In this document: piece by piece, positions 1-8,171 of the stretch
Layout of the letters: every line of letters starts with the position of its first letter
Position numbering within the stretch: position 1 is the stretch's first letter
NCBI RefSeq assembly: GCF_030055435.1
Contig: NZ_JASFYG010000001.1
Location: 1 to 50,153, forward strand
Length of the DNA stretch: 50,153 nt
Origin: Methanothermobacter sp.
GTDB lineage: Archaea > Methanobacteriota > Methanobacteria > Methanobacteriales > Methanothermobacteraceae
Direction: 5' to 3'
Position numbers and translations under genes: made by a program
The notes under the pieces: generated by a model
What the model was told of the DNA's origin: nothing
What the model saw: the letters and a program-made list of their open reading frames with translations, nothing else
Databases searched by the model: none

Positions 1-310
1 GTATACCCAGGGCCATACCGGCTGACCAGAGCATACCTATCGCGGTATCCTCACTTATATCTGTTTTCCTTGTGATTTTACCCATAAGGAGAGCGGCTGC
101 AACGGTGAAGGGGATGGCCGCTGTCACCGGATTCACACCGAGGAGGTATCCCAGCCCCACACCACCAAATGCCGCATGTGATATACCCCCGCTTATCGAG
201 ACTATCCTCTTGGTCACCACGTAGCTTCCAACTATACCGCAGGCTACGCTGACAAGCACCGCTGCAATCACTGCGTTCCTCATGAACTGGTACTGGAGAA
301 TTTCAAGCAC
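1..310 (-). CDS. znuB: Metal ABC transporter permease, ZnuB/MntB type (partial, 3' end cut by window edge)
   Basis: This is the membrane permease of a zinc/manganese-type ABC importer. The visible N-terminal 103 residues are hydrophobic, with membrane segments near residues 11-31 and 56-75 and a family-like stretch around residues 37-52 ([16 protein letters not shown]). I chose the GTG at 308-310 because a GGAGGGGTGAT-like ribosome binding site, shared with the stop of the ATPase gene, lies just upstream. It follows the ATPase and binding-protein genes on the same strand, giving the order binding protein, ATPase, permease. The gene runs off the left edge, so the C-terminal half is unseen. The metal could be zinc, manganese or nickel; the adjacent NikR-type regulator makes the specificity uncertain. 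Confidence 0.85.
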   Translation of the reverse strand, partial: MLEILQYQFMRNAVIAAVLVSVACGIVGSYVVTKRIVSISGGISHAAFGGVGLGYLLGVNPVTAAIPFTVAAALLMGKITRKTDISEDTAIGMLWSAGMALGI

Positions 311-315
311 GGCAA

Positions 316-1062
316 TCACCCCTCCTTGTGTTCATGGAGCACCCTGTGGGGTATCCCATGTGCGATGAGTTCCACTGGACAGCCATATGCATCCTCAAGG
401 CAGCTAACGGCCTCCTCCACTGTCCCATGGACGAATAGCCTGTGGTTCAGGCACGCCACACTGTCCACGTGCTGCGCGACCGTCCCGATATCGTGGGATA
501 CAAGGATCACCGTCATCCTCTCCCGCAAGCCATCTATGAGGCTGTAGAATGAGGTCCTGAAGGCCGGGTCAACGCTTGCAGTTGGTTCATCAAGGAGGAG
601 TAGATCAGGGTCCCTCACAATGGCCCTTGCCAGGAAAACCCTCTGTAGCTCTCCCCCTGAGAGCTCGCCAATTTTTCTATCCCTGTAATCCAGCATCCCC
701 ACCATTTTCAGGGATCTGAGGGCCCTTTTTCTATCATCATCTGTATATGCCGCAAATCTTCTGTATGTGCCCATGAGGACTGTCTGGAGGACGTTTATGG
801 GGAAATCTGTTTTGAAGTGACTCCTCTGGGGGAGGTATCCGATCTTTTCCCGGGCATCCTCAGGATTTTTCCCCAGCACCTTCACAGTTCCTGAAGATGG
901 CCTTATCTGTCCTGTTATGAGTTTCAGGAGTGTTGTTTTACCCCCACCGTTGGGGCCGATCACTGCAAGGATTTCACCTTCAGGTACCTCAAGGTTGATG
1001 TCCTCAAGTATGGGCCTGCCATTCACGTGGTAATTGACATCCCTCATCTCAACTGCCAGCAT
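316..1062 (-). CDS. znuC: Metal ABC transporter ATP-binding protein, ZnuC type
   Basis: This cytoplasmic ATPase would energise the metal importer. From the chosen start it has Walker [10 protein letters not shown] at residues 36-44, then a Q-loop (YLPQRS), the ABC signature LSGGELQ, Walker B LLLLDEPT and a switch histidine in VSHD. The 248-residue length is normal for the family. A GTG at 1071 overlaps the stop of the binding-protein gene. I prefer the ATG at 1060-1062 because AAGGGGTGAT sits four bases before it. The near-overlapping neighbours mean the three transporter genes are translated as one operon. The fold is certain; the substrate is inferred from the partners. Confidence 0.93.
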   Translation of the reverse strand: MLAVEMRDVNYHVNGRPILEDINLEVPEGEILAVIGPNGGGKTTLLKLITGQIRPSSGTVKVLGKNPEDAREKIGYLPQRSHFKTDFPINVLQTVLMGTYRRFAAYTDDDRKRALRSLKMVGMLDYRDRKIGELSGGELQRVFLARAIVRDPDLLLLDEPTASVDPAFRTSFYSLIDGLRERMTVILVSHDIGTVAQHVDSVACLNHRLFVHGTVEEAVSCLEDAYGCPVELIAHGIPHRVLHEHKEG

Positions 1063-1067
1063 TTCCA

Positions 1068-1955
1068 TCACCCCTTAAGGGCCCTCAGTACCTCCTCAAT
1101 GTTCCTGGTGTAGTTTCCCCCCAGTGGATCCACAACGGCAATCCTCGCCCCTATCTCGTCTGCAATGAGTTCTGCATTTCTGCTGCTGAACTGTGGGGAT
1201 ACGATTACAACCCTTATGTTCTTCCTTCTGGCATCCTGAATTATCAGTGATAATGTTGCCGGGCCGGGTTCCTTTCCCTCCCTTTCAATTGCAACCTGTT
1301 TTAGTCCGTATTCCCTGCAGAAGTATCCCCAGGCGGGGTGGTAGACCAGTATGCTTTCACCGGTCCTGTTTTTAAGTTCCATTCTGAGCCGGCTGTCCAG
1401 TTCATGCAGCTTTTCAAGGTAGGTGGCAGCGTTTTCCCTGTAGTATCTGCTGTGCTGGGGGTCGATCTCCTGGAGCCCCCTCAGTGTGTTGTTCACCATC
1501 ACCATTGCGTTTCTGGGTGATGTCCACACGTGGGGGTCGTATGGGCTCTCTGATGATTCATGTGAATCTTCAATGGATGATGGGATGAACTCTATCCCCT
1601 CTGAAGTGTTTATTATCCTCATAGTGGGGTTGAGCGTCCTTATTTTATCAAGGTAGTGGTTTTCGAATTCAAGGCCGGATCCAACAATGAAGTATGCTCT
1701 GGCCTCTGACACTCTTCTTAGTGTCTCTGGTTCAGGTTCATAGGTGTGTGGGTCGGCGCCCTCCGGTACCAGGACAACCACCTCTGCCCGGTCCCCTGCA
1801 ATTGCCTCCACGAACTCCTTCTGGGGCATTAGTGTAACCGCAACAATCAGTTTTTCCTGCTGCGGCTCATCCGACGTCTCTGATGTGAAGATGTACATTC
1901 CACTCATGGAGAGTATGGTTATGAGTGCAATTGCACCTATCTTCCATCTTTCCAT
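1068..1955 (-). CDS. znuA: Metal ABC transporter substrate-binding protein, ZnuA family
   Basis: This extracytoplasmic metal-binding protein has one N-terminal hydrophobic segment (about residues 7-24). There is no lipobox cysteine, so it is probably held by an uncleaved anchor. Cluster A-I family marks are visible: PHTYEPEPETL with the first metal histidine, DPHVWTSPRN with the second, HPAWGYF with the third, and a C-terminal VVDPLG with the acidic ligand. It lacks the long histidine-rich loop of many zinc-specific ZnuA proteins and has only a short acidic EDSHESSE stretch. It heads the transporter operon, reads away from the NikR-type regulator, and has GGTGGTTGG just before its ATG. Confidence 0.92.
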   Translation of the reverse strand: MERWKIGAIALITILSMSGMYIFTSETSDEPQQEKLIVAVTLMPQKEFVEAIAGDRAEVVVLVPEGADPHTYEPEPETLRRVSEARAYFIVGSGLEFENHYLDKIRTLNPTMRIINTSEGIEFIPSSIEDSHESSESPYDPHVWTSPRNAMVMVNNTLRGLQEIDPQHSRYYRENAATYLEKLHELDSRLRMELKNRTGESILVYHPAWGYFCREYGLKQVAIEREGKEPGPATLSLIIQDARRKNIRVVIVSPQFSSRNAELIADEIGARIAVVDPLGGNYTRNIEEVLRALKG

Positions 1956-2071
1956 CCAACCACCAATTCACTTTATGTCCATGAAAATATATAAAAATTG
2001 TTAATATATGAGGCATAATTTAATAAATTTTAGCATAAAGTATATAAATTCTTATTAAAATAGAGTGATCT
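1956..2071. promoter_or_regulatory. Divergent promoter region between metal transporter operon and NikR-type regulator
   Basis: This AT-rich spacer holds a TATA-like element for the leftward transporter operon near 1985-1995 and one for the rightward regulator near 2039-2049. Between them GCATAA occurs twice in the same orientation, at 2013-2018 and 2033-2038, 20 bp or about two helical turns apart. The second copy abuts the regulator's TATA element. These copies are candidate operator half-sites, but I see no long perfect palindrome, so binding is inference. The regulator TATA lies about 26 bp before its ATG, suggesting a very short leader. Confidence 0.5.
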
Positions 2072-2455
2072 ATGGTTGTGGTCAGTGTTTCACTCAGTGA
2101 AAAGTTACTTGCAGAGATAGATGCACTTAGGGATGAGATGGGATTCTCAGGAAGATCCGATGTTATAAGGGCTGCTGCAAGGCTTCTGATAGATGAGAAA
2201 AGAAACATGCAGGAATTGAGTGGAGATATAAACGCGGTTCTCTTTCTAATACACAAAAGAAATGACGAGGACATGGTCACAGAGATAAAACATGACTATG
2301 AGGATATAATCAGCACCCAGATACACAGTCACCTCAAGGATGGGAAGTGCCTTGAACTCTTCATAATTGAGGGAGAGTCCTCAAGGGTGAGGGAACTCAC
2401 AGAGAGCTTCATAGCCTGTGGCAGAATGGTCCACATAAAGCTCTTCACGTTCTGA
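2072..2455 (+). CDS. nikR: NikR-type nickel-responsive ribbon-helix-helix regulator
   Basis: This 127-residue metal-dependent DNA-binding protein has an N-terminal ribbon-helix-helix domain (about residues 1-44, with the basic helix [13 protein letters not shown]) and a C-terminal ACT-like metal domain. The nickel site matches NikR: H74, H85, H87 and C93 keep the exact spacing of E. coli H76, H87, H89 and C95. GAGTGATCT precedes the ATG. It is divergent from a ZnuABC-type operon, not a NikMNQO or NikABCDE operon. It may therefore control that transporter, itself, or genes elsewhere. Family assignment is strong; the regulon is inferred from position only. Confidence 0.92.
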   Translation: MVVVSVSLSEKLLAEIDALRDEMGFSGRSDVIRAAARLLIDEKRNMQELSGDINAVLFLIHKRNDEDMVTEIKHDYEDIISTQIHSHLKDGKCLELFIIEGESSRVRELTESFIACGRMVHIKLFTF

Positions 2456-2548
2456 TCTCAGGTACCTAAAAAAGGAGAATAGGTTTGTTAAGGGCTTGCC
2501 GTCGCTTAAATCGGCGTCAGGGGAAATAATGTTGAGTACAAGATTTGT

Positions 2549-3337
2549 TCAGGACCTGTATTCATGGCTGAATCCGGCGTCATAGAGCTTGGAGGCCCTG
2601 AAATCCCCTGGATCTAGAACTCTTCCCACGATTATCATGGCAGTTTTTTTTATACCGGCCTCACGTACCTTCATGGATATATCCGCCAGGGTGCCACTCA
2701 CAATCTCCTCATCAGGCCATGAGGCCCTCTTAACCACGGCAACGGGAGTGTCAGCTGGGTAGTGCTTCATCAGCCTCTCTGCAACATCCTCTATCATGTG
2801 GACACCCAGGAATATGCACATGGTTGAACCGTGCCTTGCAAGCTCCTCGATGCTCTCTGAAGGCGGCACAGGTGTTCTCCCTGCAGGACGTGTTATTATA
2901 ACGGTCTGAGAAATCTCAGGGAGTGTAAGTTCAGCCCCCAGGGCGGCTGCGGCTGCAAAAACGGAACTTACGCCGGGTATAACACTGTATGGAATTCCTT
3001 TCTCATCAAGGACCCTCATCTGCTCCCTGATGGCCCCATAAATAGAGGGGTCTCCTGTGTGAACCCTCGCCACTGTTTTACCGGCCCTGCAGGCATCCAC
3101 CATGATCTCCGTTATCTCATCAAGGTTCATGTGGGCGCTGTTGTGGACCTCCGCGCCTGGCGCATACTCTAGGATCTTTTTGTTTACAAGTGAACCTGCG
3201 TATATCACAACATCGGATCTTTCAAGAACCCTTATGGCCTTCAGTGTTATGAGTTCAGGGTCTCCTGGACCTGCACCTATGAATACAACCTCACCTGTAA
3301 CTTTCTCATTAACTTCAGGGTTTTGTGTGCCTTTCAG
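2549..3337 (-). CDS. cobM: Cobalt-precorrin-4 C11-methyltransferase (CobM/CbiF)
   Basis: This SAM-dependent tetrapyrrole methylase of anaerobic cobalamin biosynthesis would methylate C11 of cobalt-precorrin-4. The N-terminal GAGPGDPELITLKA motif (residues 21-34), HTGDPSIYGA and PGVSSVFAAAAALG are typical of the family, as is the 262-residue length. The first conventional start in frame is a GTG at 3208, which would delete the GAGPGDPELIT motif. Upstream, the frame stays open to a stop at about 3358. The only well-placed start is CTG at 3335-3337, preceded eight bases from its GGAG by AGGAGATGAT (3341-3350). I therefore extend the gene to CTG. Family call is strong; the start codon is inferred. 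Confidence 0.88.
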   Translation of the reverse strand: MKGTQNPEVNEKVTGEVVFIGAGPGDPELITLKAIRVLERSDVVIYAGSLVNKKILEYAPGAEVHNSAHMNLDEITEIMVDACRAGKTVARVHTGDPSIYGAIREQMRVLDEKGIPYSVIPGVSSVFAAAAALGAELTLPEISQTVIITRPAGRTPVPPSESIEELARHGSTMCIFLGVHMIEDVAERLMKHYPADTPVAVVKRASWPDEEIVSGTLADISMKVREAGIKKTAMIIVGRVLDPGDFRASKLYDAGFSHEYRS

Positions 3338-3402
3338 ATTATCATCTCCTCTGTGTTATTCAGGGTTTTACGTAAGGGGTAGGGATGACCCTGCGGATCC
3401 CG

Positions 3403-4275
3403 TCATGTCCGCGGGTTTATAATTTCTATGGCCCTATTGGGACATTCCCTGGCGCACCTCCCACAGGCACCGCAGGAGAAGGGATCCACCTCTGCAGTCA
3501 CACCCATCCTTATGGTATTCATGGATAACCTGACAAGGGGGCAGACATCCCTGCAGAGGAAGCCGCACTCCTCTCCCAGACATTCCCGGGGGTCGACGTG
3601 GGCATAAACGCCGGGCACACCGGCAGCCCTCTTGAAGGCCTCCCTTGTGAGGTAACCTGCAACATGCAGGGGGGTATCCCCCAGCACAGGGTCAGCTTCC
3701 ATGGACGCCAGGCAGGGGTAGTTGTGGAATCCTTCACCTGCAGCCACATCCACCTCAGGGAGGGGAACCCCCCTTATCCTCTCTGCAACGTAGAAGGTGG
3801 AACCGCATGGAGCGCTTCTTTTAACCCTGACCGAAAGGACACTCTCCTTCACATCCATCTTCACATCAGGCTTCCCGAATCTCGAGGCAAATGAGTCAAT
3901 GAAGGGATTTCCTGTAATATCAAGTGAACAGAAGGGTAATGGGAAGACGGCTGATTCAACCATCCCTGAAATCTCAGATTTAAGACCTTCAGGGAGCTGA
4001 CCTGGCGCATGGGATTCCACTATGATGGCCTTCGATCCCGATTCAACCGCTATTTCAGCCGCGACGAGGTTAAGGTCACCGAAGAGTCCCGCAGCAACTG
4101 TGAGATCTGCATCAGGGATTTCTGGGGGAAGAAGTGATGATGGATCATCCAGAAATTCATCTAGATAGTCATCATAATCAAATACAGCCACTATGTCCGG
4201 TGCCAGCCCATGGGCGGCGACGGTATTCACCACCCTGGCGCCGTATTCTCCACAGGCCACCATTATGATCCTCAT
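3403..4275 (-). CDS. DUF166 family protein with C-terminal ferredoxin-like 4Fe-4S domain
   Basis: This 290-residue protein of unknown function is found mainly in methanogens. It has a Rossmann-like N-terminus (MRIIMVACGEYGARVVNTVA) and a DUF166-type core. The C-terminal segment has many cysteines: ECLGEECGFLCRDVCP, then a single-cluster ferredoxin-type motif CGACGRCARECP. An electron-transfer or redox-sensing role is inferred from these. An upstream in-frame start at 4311 lies inside the neighbouring gene, so I chose the ATG at 4273-4275, which has AGGTG about six bases before it. It precedes cobM on the same strand with a gap of about 65 bp. A cobalamin or corrinoid link would be guilt by association only. 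Confidence 0.8.
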   Translation of the reverse strand: MRIIMVACGEYGARVVNTVAAHGLAPDIVAVFDYDDYLDEFLDDPSSLLPPEIPDADLTVAAGLFGDLNLVAAEIAVESGSKAIIVESHAPGQLPEGLKSEISGMVESAVFPLPFCSLDITGNPFIDSFASRFGKPDVKMDVKESVLSVRVKRSAPCGSTFYVAERIRGVPLPEVDVAAGEGFHNYPCLASMEADPVLGDTPLHVAGYLTREAFKRAAGVPGVYAHVDPRECLGEECGFLCRDVCPLVRLSMNTIRMGVTAEVDPFSCGACGRCARECPNRAIEIINPRT

Positions 4276-4285
4276 GGAAGCACAC

Positions 4286-4528
4286 CTATCTGTAGAAGAG
4301 TATGTATGCAATCACCATGAGGATCAGGGCTAGCACAACCCCTGTGATGGCCATGTTCCTGTCGCTGCCAAAGATTATGGGCACGGGCCCTATCATTACA
4401 ACTCCCGCGGCCTTAACCTCCCCCTTTTCCCTTGTCTGGGAGGCGCTGAGGGCTCCTCCGATGAATGTTAAGAGTATGCCTGTGATTATAAGGATTACTC
4501 CCGCGGTTATGAGAATCTCTCCTCTCAT
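4286..4528 (-). CDS. DUF131/TIGR00304-type small membrane protein
   Basis: This 80-residue integral membrane protein has two hydrophobic segments (about residues 3-26 and 57-78) around a short loop. The loop contains GVVMIGPVPIIFGSDRN, which matches the DUF131/TIGR00304 family of archaeal membrane proteins. Function is unknown. The ATG at 4526-4528 is preceded at five bases by GGAGG, so I prefer it over the GTG at 4540. A TATA-like CTTATAAAAT lies upstream near 4600. It ends about 10 bp before the DUF166 gene begins and is probably cotranscribed with it. Confidence 0.82.
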   Translation of the reverse strand: MRGEILITAGVILIITGILLTFIGGALSASQTREKGEVKAAGVVMIGPVPIIFGSDRNMAITGVVLALILMVIAYILFYR

Positions 4529-4673
4529 GATATCCTCCACTGAATTGTTGTACTCCTATATCTGGTGTATCTGGTCTCAGTACAGCTATTGTACTCCTCA
4601 TTTTATAAGTGGTATGTCGCGTGTCAGTGGCTGCTAAACCCCTCTCTCTGAATGAAATAAATTGCTGATGATT

Positions 4674-4895
4674 TTACTCTCGTTCCACGTATTCAATGGA
4701 CACACATTCCCAGGGCTGGACCTCGGTATTTATTGTGGCGTAGAGTTCCCTATCATTGTGCCTGAAGAGGTCCTCACAGCTGAAACTGAGGTCTGATGAT
4801 ACCTTAACCGGGTAGATCCTCCCCCTGTTACTCTTTACGATTATCTCTCCATCTCTGCTTATACCTATCACAAGCTGTTTTATTTCATTTGCCAT
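4674..4895 (-). CDS. Small hypothetical protein
   Basis: This 73-residue acidic protein looks mostly beta-stranded (QLVIGISRDGEIIVKSNRGRIYPVKV). It has a single cysteine pair separated by more than 30 residues and no membrane segment. I do not recognise the family. The ATG at 4893-4895 has GGAGGATTCAAT immediately before it, a convincing ribosome binding site; the in-frame codon at 4934 does not. The gene stands alone between divergent or co-directional unknowns, so context suggests no role. Confidence 0.65.
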   Translation of the reverse strand: MANEIKQLVIGISRDGEIIVKSNRGRIYPVKVSSDLSFSCEDLFRHNDRELYATINTEVQPWECVSIEYVERE

Positions 4896-5001
4896 ATTGA
4901 ATCCTCCAGCTCCTATACTAATCTGAAGGACCACCTAGATAAATCTGACATGAATCCTCTGATTCGGGATGGACCCTGTAAATCTTCGTCAGCATAGAAT
5001 C

Positions 5002-5433
5002 TCATAGCAGACGGTACTCGACCCTGTGGCCCATCTTTCTTCTCTCAATGAGTTCCATGTCAACCATTTCATCAAGGAGGCCGTCATCGGTTGCGATCTC
5101 ATCTCCGGGGGTCCATGAAGGTTCTTCTGCGAGCCTATCGTAGACCTCAAGAAGGGACTGTATCCTCTCAAGGACATCTTTATCAACATCAAGGCCCTCT
5201 ATCTCCCCCTTTATCCTTCGGGCGGTCTCTCTGAGCATGTCTTCATCTGTGCTGGGAATGATGCACAGGACTCTGACCTCATTCCTCAGGAAGTACTGAC
5301 CCCTGTGAACACTGAATATGTCCCTCTGGATTATAAGGCCACCGGCATCCTCAACAAATTCCTCAAGTTCATGGAAGTTATGGGGTCCCCCTCTGAAGAC
5401 CACTAGGGAATACATGTAAGTTTTTATGTGCAT
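5002..5433 (-). CDS. Uncharacterized conserved archaeal protein
   Basis: This 143-residue soluble protein has an N-terminal alpha/beta region (MYSLVVFRGGPHNFHELEEF), a charged helical middle, and a C-terminal segment that could be a small winged helix (LLDEMVDMELIERRKMGHRVEYRLL). I cannot name a function. Several starts are possible: GTG 5451, ATG 5433 and ATG 5415. None has a good ribosome binding site. The TATA-like element centred near 5468 lies about 35 bp before 5433, which favours that ATG with a short leader. It is divergent from the pilin-like genes and shares their promoter region. Confidence 0.65.
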   Translation of the reverse strand: MHIKTYMYSLVVFRGGPHNFHELEEFVEDAGGLIIQRDIFSVHRGQYFLRNEVRVLCIIPSTDEDMLRETARRIKGEIEGLDVDKDVLERIQSLLEVYDRLAEEPSWTPGDEIATDDGLLDEMVDMELIERRKMGHRVEYRLL

Positions 5434-5463
5434 CAAACTATATCTATACACCAGTTAGTAATA

Positions 5464-5472
5464 TTTATATAC
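5464..5472. promoter_or_regulatory. Shared TATA-like element between divergent genes
   Basis: TTTATATAC is the only strong TATA-like sequence between the divergent starts. It lies 26 bp before the rightward ATG at 5494, the expected spacing for a leaderless archaeal transcript. It lies about 35 bp before the leftward ATG at 5433. Neither gene has a good ribosome binding site, consistent with leaderless or short-leader transcripts in both directions. Confidence 0.5.
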
Positions 5473-5493
5473 TAAAATTTATTAATTATCCTC

Positions 5494-5937
5494 ATGGATA
5501 AACATGGTGTTCTGGCAGCTGACGCCGTAACATCAACCTTTTTCATGGTTCTGCTTTTATCCACCATGGTTGCCATCGCTGGTTCAAGGATTGAGGGTGT
5601 TCACCATGAGGAGGGACTTCTTGAACTCCGCATACTCATGGACGATGTGGCATGTGCCGTTGACCTTGCAGTTGCAGGGGGCCCGGGCCGTGAAGTTGTT
5701 GTTGAACTCCCACCCAGTCTCAACCACACATCAGCTTACAGGCTGAGGATCAACTCAACCGGGGTCTACGGCTGGGTGGATGGCTACAGGGGGTTCTCAG
5801 ATATATGCCCTGTTATCATTGCGGACTCAAAGGGGAACCCCACATCAATTAACCTTGAGGCAGGCAGGAAATACTCAATAAGGAACACCTGCAGGAATAA
5901 CAGGACCCTTATCATGGTCTCGGAGGTGAAACTTTGA
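5494..5937 (+). CDS. Secreted pilin-like membrane protein
   Basis: This 147-residue protein has one N-terminal hydrophobic segment (about residues 11-29, VTSTFFMVLLLSTMVAIAG) followed by a polar, probably extracellular domain with two cysteines and NxT/NxS sites. The layout of short charged head, hydrophobic helix and beta-rich body resembles archaeal pilins or minor pseudopilins, but I see no clear prepilin peptidase motif. It overlaps the next gene by four bases, and that product has a clear class III pilin motif. The two are translationally coupled and probably form one surface structure. The pilin label is inference from architecture and context. Confidence 0.6.
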   Translation: MDKHGVLAADAVTSTFFMVLLLSTMVAIAGSRIEGVHHEEGLLELRILMDDVACAVDLAVAGGPGREVVVELPPSLNHTSAYRLRINSTGVYGWVDGYRGFSDICPVIIADSKGNPTSINLEAGRKYSIRNTCRNNRTLIMVSEVKL

Positions 5938-6500
5938 GGTTGGATGTATCCAGGAGTCCCTGGGCTTCATCTGTGACAAATTTGAGGCCAGGTCATATCT
6001 ATGGCTGCACCGGAGGGCAGGTACCCATTGAGTACCTGCTACTTACAGGGGCCGGGCTCCTCATTGCCATACTCATCTCTGGTCAGGCTGGAATGCAGCT
6101 TGAACTCCTGGCAGCCCATTCGGCTGCAAAAACCGGGGCCCTGGAGGGGGTTACGACTGACACCCTCGCAGTCTACCCTGCTGTTACCTTTGAGGAGTAC
6201 CAGAACCAGAAACCGTCCCTACTCCAGCCATCAGATGTGAGGGTTCTCAGGGTTGAGATGATTGACGAGGGCTACAACAGCACATACGGTCGGAGGAAGT
6301 TCCGTCTGAGGGCATGGCTCTCTGGCCCACCTATGGAGCCTTCCCTGAGGGAGTCCCTCTCTGACAGGGTGAACTTCTGCATGAGGAGATCCATCTCACG
6401 GACCTTCAGAACAGAGAACCTGACCGGCACCTACCACAACCCCGCCCTTTCAGACCACTACGTCTTCACAACATCTGAGGCGGTGTGGGTTCCTCCTTAA
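5934..6500 (+). CDS. Class III archaeal pilin-like protein (QxPxExxxL processing motif)
   Basis: This 188-residue surface protein carries GGQVPIEYLLLTGAG at about residues 27-41. It closely matches the class III prepilin motif QxSxExxxL cut by EppA-type peptidase just before the glutamine; here proline replaces the usual serine. A hydrophobic helix follows, then a polar domain with two NST/NLT sequons. The 26-residue leader before the glutamine is longer than usual. The TTG at 5934-5936 is supported by GGAGGTGA (5922-5929) and overlaps the upstream stop. It lies directly upstream of the roadblock/GTPase/KaiC-like genes, which suggests a regulated pilus-like structure, though this link is inference. 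Confidence 0.7.
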   Translation: MRLDVSRSPWASSVTNLRPGHIYGCTGGQVPIEYLLLTGAGLLIAILISGQAGMQLELLAAHSAAKTGALEGVTTDTLAVYPAVTFEEYQNQKPSLLQPSDVRVLRVEMIDEGYNSTYGRRKFRLRAWLSGPPMEPSLRESLSDRVNFCMRRSISRTFRTENLTGTYHNPALSDHYVFTTSEAVWVPP

Positions 6501-6615
6501 ATTACACCAAGGCTGGATGTAAACTGATATAAAGGGTTAACAACATAATTAAACTGTAATACTCATCGCCGGGGACACTTCCTGATACCGGTTACCGAGT
6601 CACTGGGGTGTATTG

Positions 6616-6993
6616 ATGGCCAAAACAAAGAAGGAAAAACTGGATGATGTGCTCTCTGCTTTTATGCAGGTCGGTCAGATAAGGGCTGCGGGTATTGTTT
6701 CAAAGGAAGGGCTGCTTATAAACGCACGGACACCTCCAGATGTTGATGCCAGGATATTCTCAGCCCTCTGTTCAACAATAATGGGTGCTGCAGAGGCGGC
6801 TTCAGGGCAGATGAACACTGGCGGCGTTTCTGAGATAACCGTGAGAACCGAGAAGGGTATAATCATTCTCAAACCTGCAGGTGAGAAGGCCATATTCACG
6901 GCCCTGGCAGAACCTGAGGCACAGCTTGGTCTGCTGCTCTTTGAAATGGATTCAAGGGCAGCACAGGTTGATGAAATTCTAAGGGAGATGTGA
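6616..6993 (+). CDS. Roadblock/LC7-domain protein (MglB/CvnB-like)
   Basis: This 125-residue single-domain roadblock/LC7 protein shows the typical pattern: an N-terminal helix ([18 protein letters not shown]), a strand pair [14 protein letters not shown], a helix over the dimer interface, then [39 protein letters not shown]. Such proteins dimerise and regulate small Ras-like GTPases, as MglB does for MglA and CvnB accompanies CvnD. I chose the ATG at 6616 because GGGGTG lies five bases before it; the TTG at 6613 is too close. The stop nearly touches the start of the GTPase fusion gene, which makes that GTPase the probable partner. Confidence 0.85.
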   Translation: MAKTKKEKLDDVLSAFMQVGQIRAAGIVSKEGLLINARTPPDVDARIFSALCSTIMGAAEAASGQMNTGGVSEITVRTEKGIIILKPAGEKAIFTALAEPEAQLGLLLFEMDSRAAQVDEILREM

Positions 6994-6995
6994 AC

Positions 6996-8171
6996 ATGAA
7001 GAGGACTTACATCCCGAAACTCGACGACCTCCTTGGTGGTGGAGTGAGGGAGGGGGCTTCTGTGATGTTCTCGGCATCCCCCGGAGTTGACTATGAGGCA
7101 TTCGGTTACCAGATGCTGAACGGGCGCCTTGCTGAGGGCGAGAGGGGGTTCATATTCACCAACGTCGAGGAACCAGAGAGCATAATATATGAATTCAGCT
7201 CCTATGGCTGGGACATCAAGCCCCACATTGAGAGGGGGGATATGTTCTTTGTTGATGGAAGTTCACCCTTCCTTGGAATGCCATCAGAGGAGCGTTATAC
7301 TGTCAGTGATTACTCAGAGATAAAGGAGATTGTTTTGAATGCAATAGAGGATATTCCCGGTGGATTGGGGGTTATAAACTGTCTATCTGTAATCATAGAT
7401 TACGTGGGGGATGAAGACACCCTTGAAATTGTTGAGGCATGGAACAGGAGGGCCTCTGAACTGGATGTAAACCTGGTCTACCTCTTCACCGAATGGGACT
7501 ATGAAAGGGATCTCATGGATAAATTGAGATCACTTATGGACTGTGTCATTGACCTGAGGACTATTGAGGAGAGGGTCATAATAGGTCAGGGGTTCATGGT
7601 TGCACATTCTGACTGGTCCAGCCCCCCCGATACCATGGTGCTCTTCTTTGTTGTACAGCCAGGTGGCGTTAAGGTCTATGTGCCCAAGATACTGGTAACT
7701 GGCCCCTACAATTCAGGAAAATCCACATTCGTGAAGTCCATATCCACAAAAGCAGTTTCTGTTGATAGAAAGGCCCTCTCGGCGTTCCCCACAACCATTG
7801 CAATGGACATAGGCCACCTTGAGTATAAGGGCTTCATGGCGGATATCTTCGGTACACCGGGACAGGAGAGATTCGACCTAATACTGGATGTCCTCTCAAG
7901 GGAGGCTGTAGGGGCATTTATACTGGTGGATTCAACCGCACCTGAAACCTTCGCCAGGGCCAAGGAGATGATAAGAAAGACAAGGGCAGAGGCGATACCT
8001 AAGGTTGTGGTTGCCAATAAACAGGACCTTCCAGGCGCACTCTCACCTGATGAGATAAGAAAAAGGATGAAGCTTGGAGGTGATGTCCCCATAATACCTG
8101 TTTCACTTAAAGAGGGATGGGGAGTGAAGGAAGCACTTGAAACCCTCCTCGGACTTCTCTATGGTGGTTAA
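6996..8171 (+). CDS. Degenerate RecA/KaiC-like domain fused to MglA/CvnD-like small GTPase
   Basis: This 391-residue two-domain protein has an N-terminal half (about 1-228) that resembles the RecA/KaiC fold. It has the typical lead-in [17 protein letters not shown], but the Walker A position reads [11 protein letters not shown] without the GKT/S signature, so it probably does not hydrolyse ATP. The C-terminal half is a Ras-like GTPase: G1 GPYNSGKST (236-244), switch region [11 protein letters not shown]3 GTPGQERF (from 286), G4 NKQD (341-344). The [14 protein letters not shown] pattern is that of bacterial MglA and conservon CvnD (COG2229). GGGAGATG precedes the ATG at 6996. The roadblock gene upstream is the obvious regulator. 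Confidence 0.88.
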   Translation: MKRTYIPKLDDLLGGGVREGASVMFSASPGVDYEAFGYQMLNGRLAEGERGFIFTNVEEPESIIYEFSSYGWDIKPHIERGDMFFVDGSSPFLGMPSEERYTVSDYSEIKEIVLNAIEDIPGGLGVINCLSVIIDYVGDEDTLEIVEAWNRRASELDVNLVYLFTEWDYERDLMDKLRSLMDCVIDLRTIEERVIIGQGFMVAHSDWSSPPDTMVLFFVVQPGGVKVYVPKILVTGPYNSGKSTFVKSISTKAVSVDRKALSAFPTTIAMDIGHLEYKGFMADIFGTPGQERFDLILDVLSREAVGAFILVDSTAPETFARAKEMIRKTRAEAIPKVVVANKQDLPGALSPDEIRKRMKLGGDVPIIPVSLKEGWGVKEALETLLGLLYGG

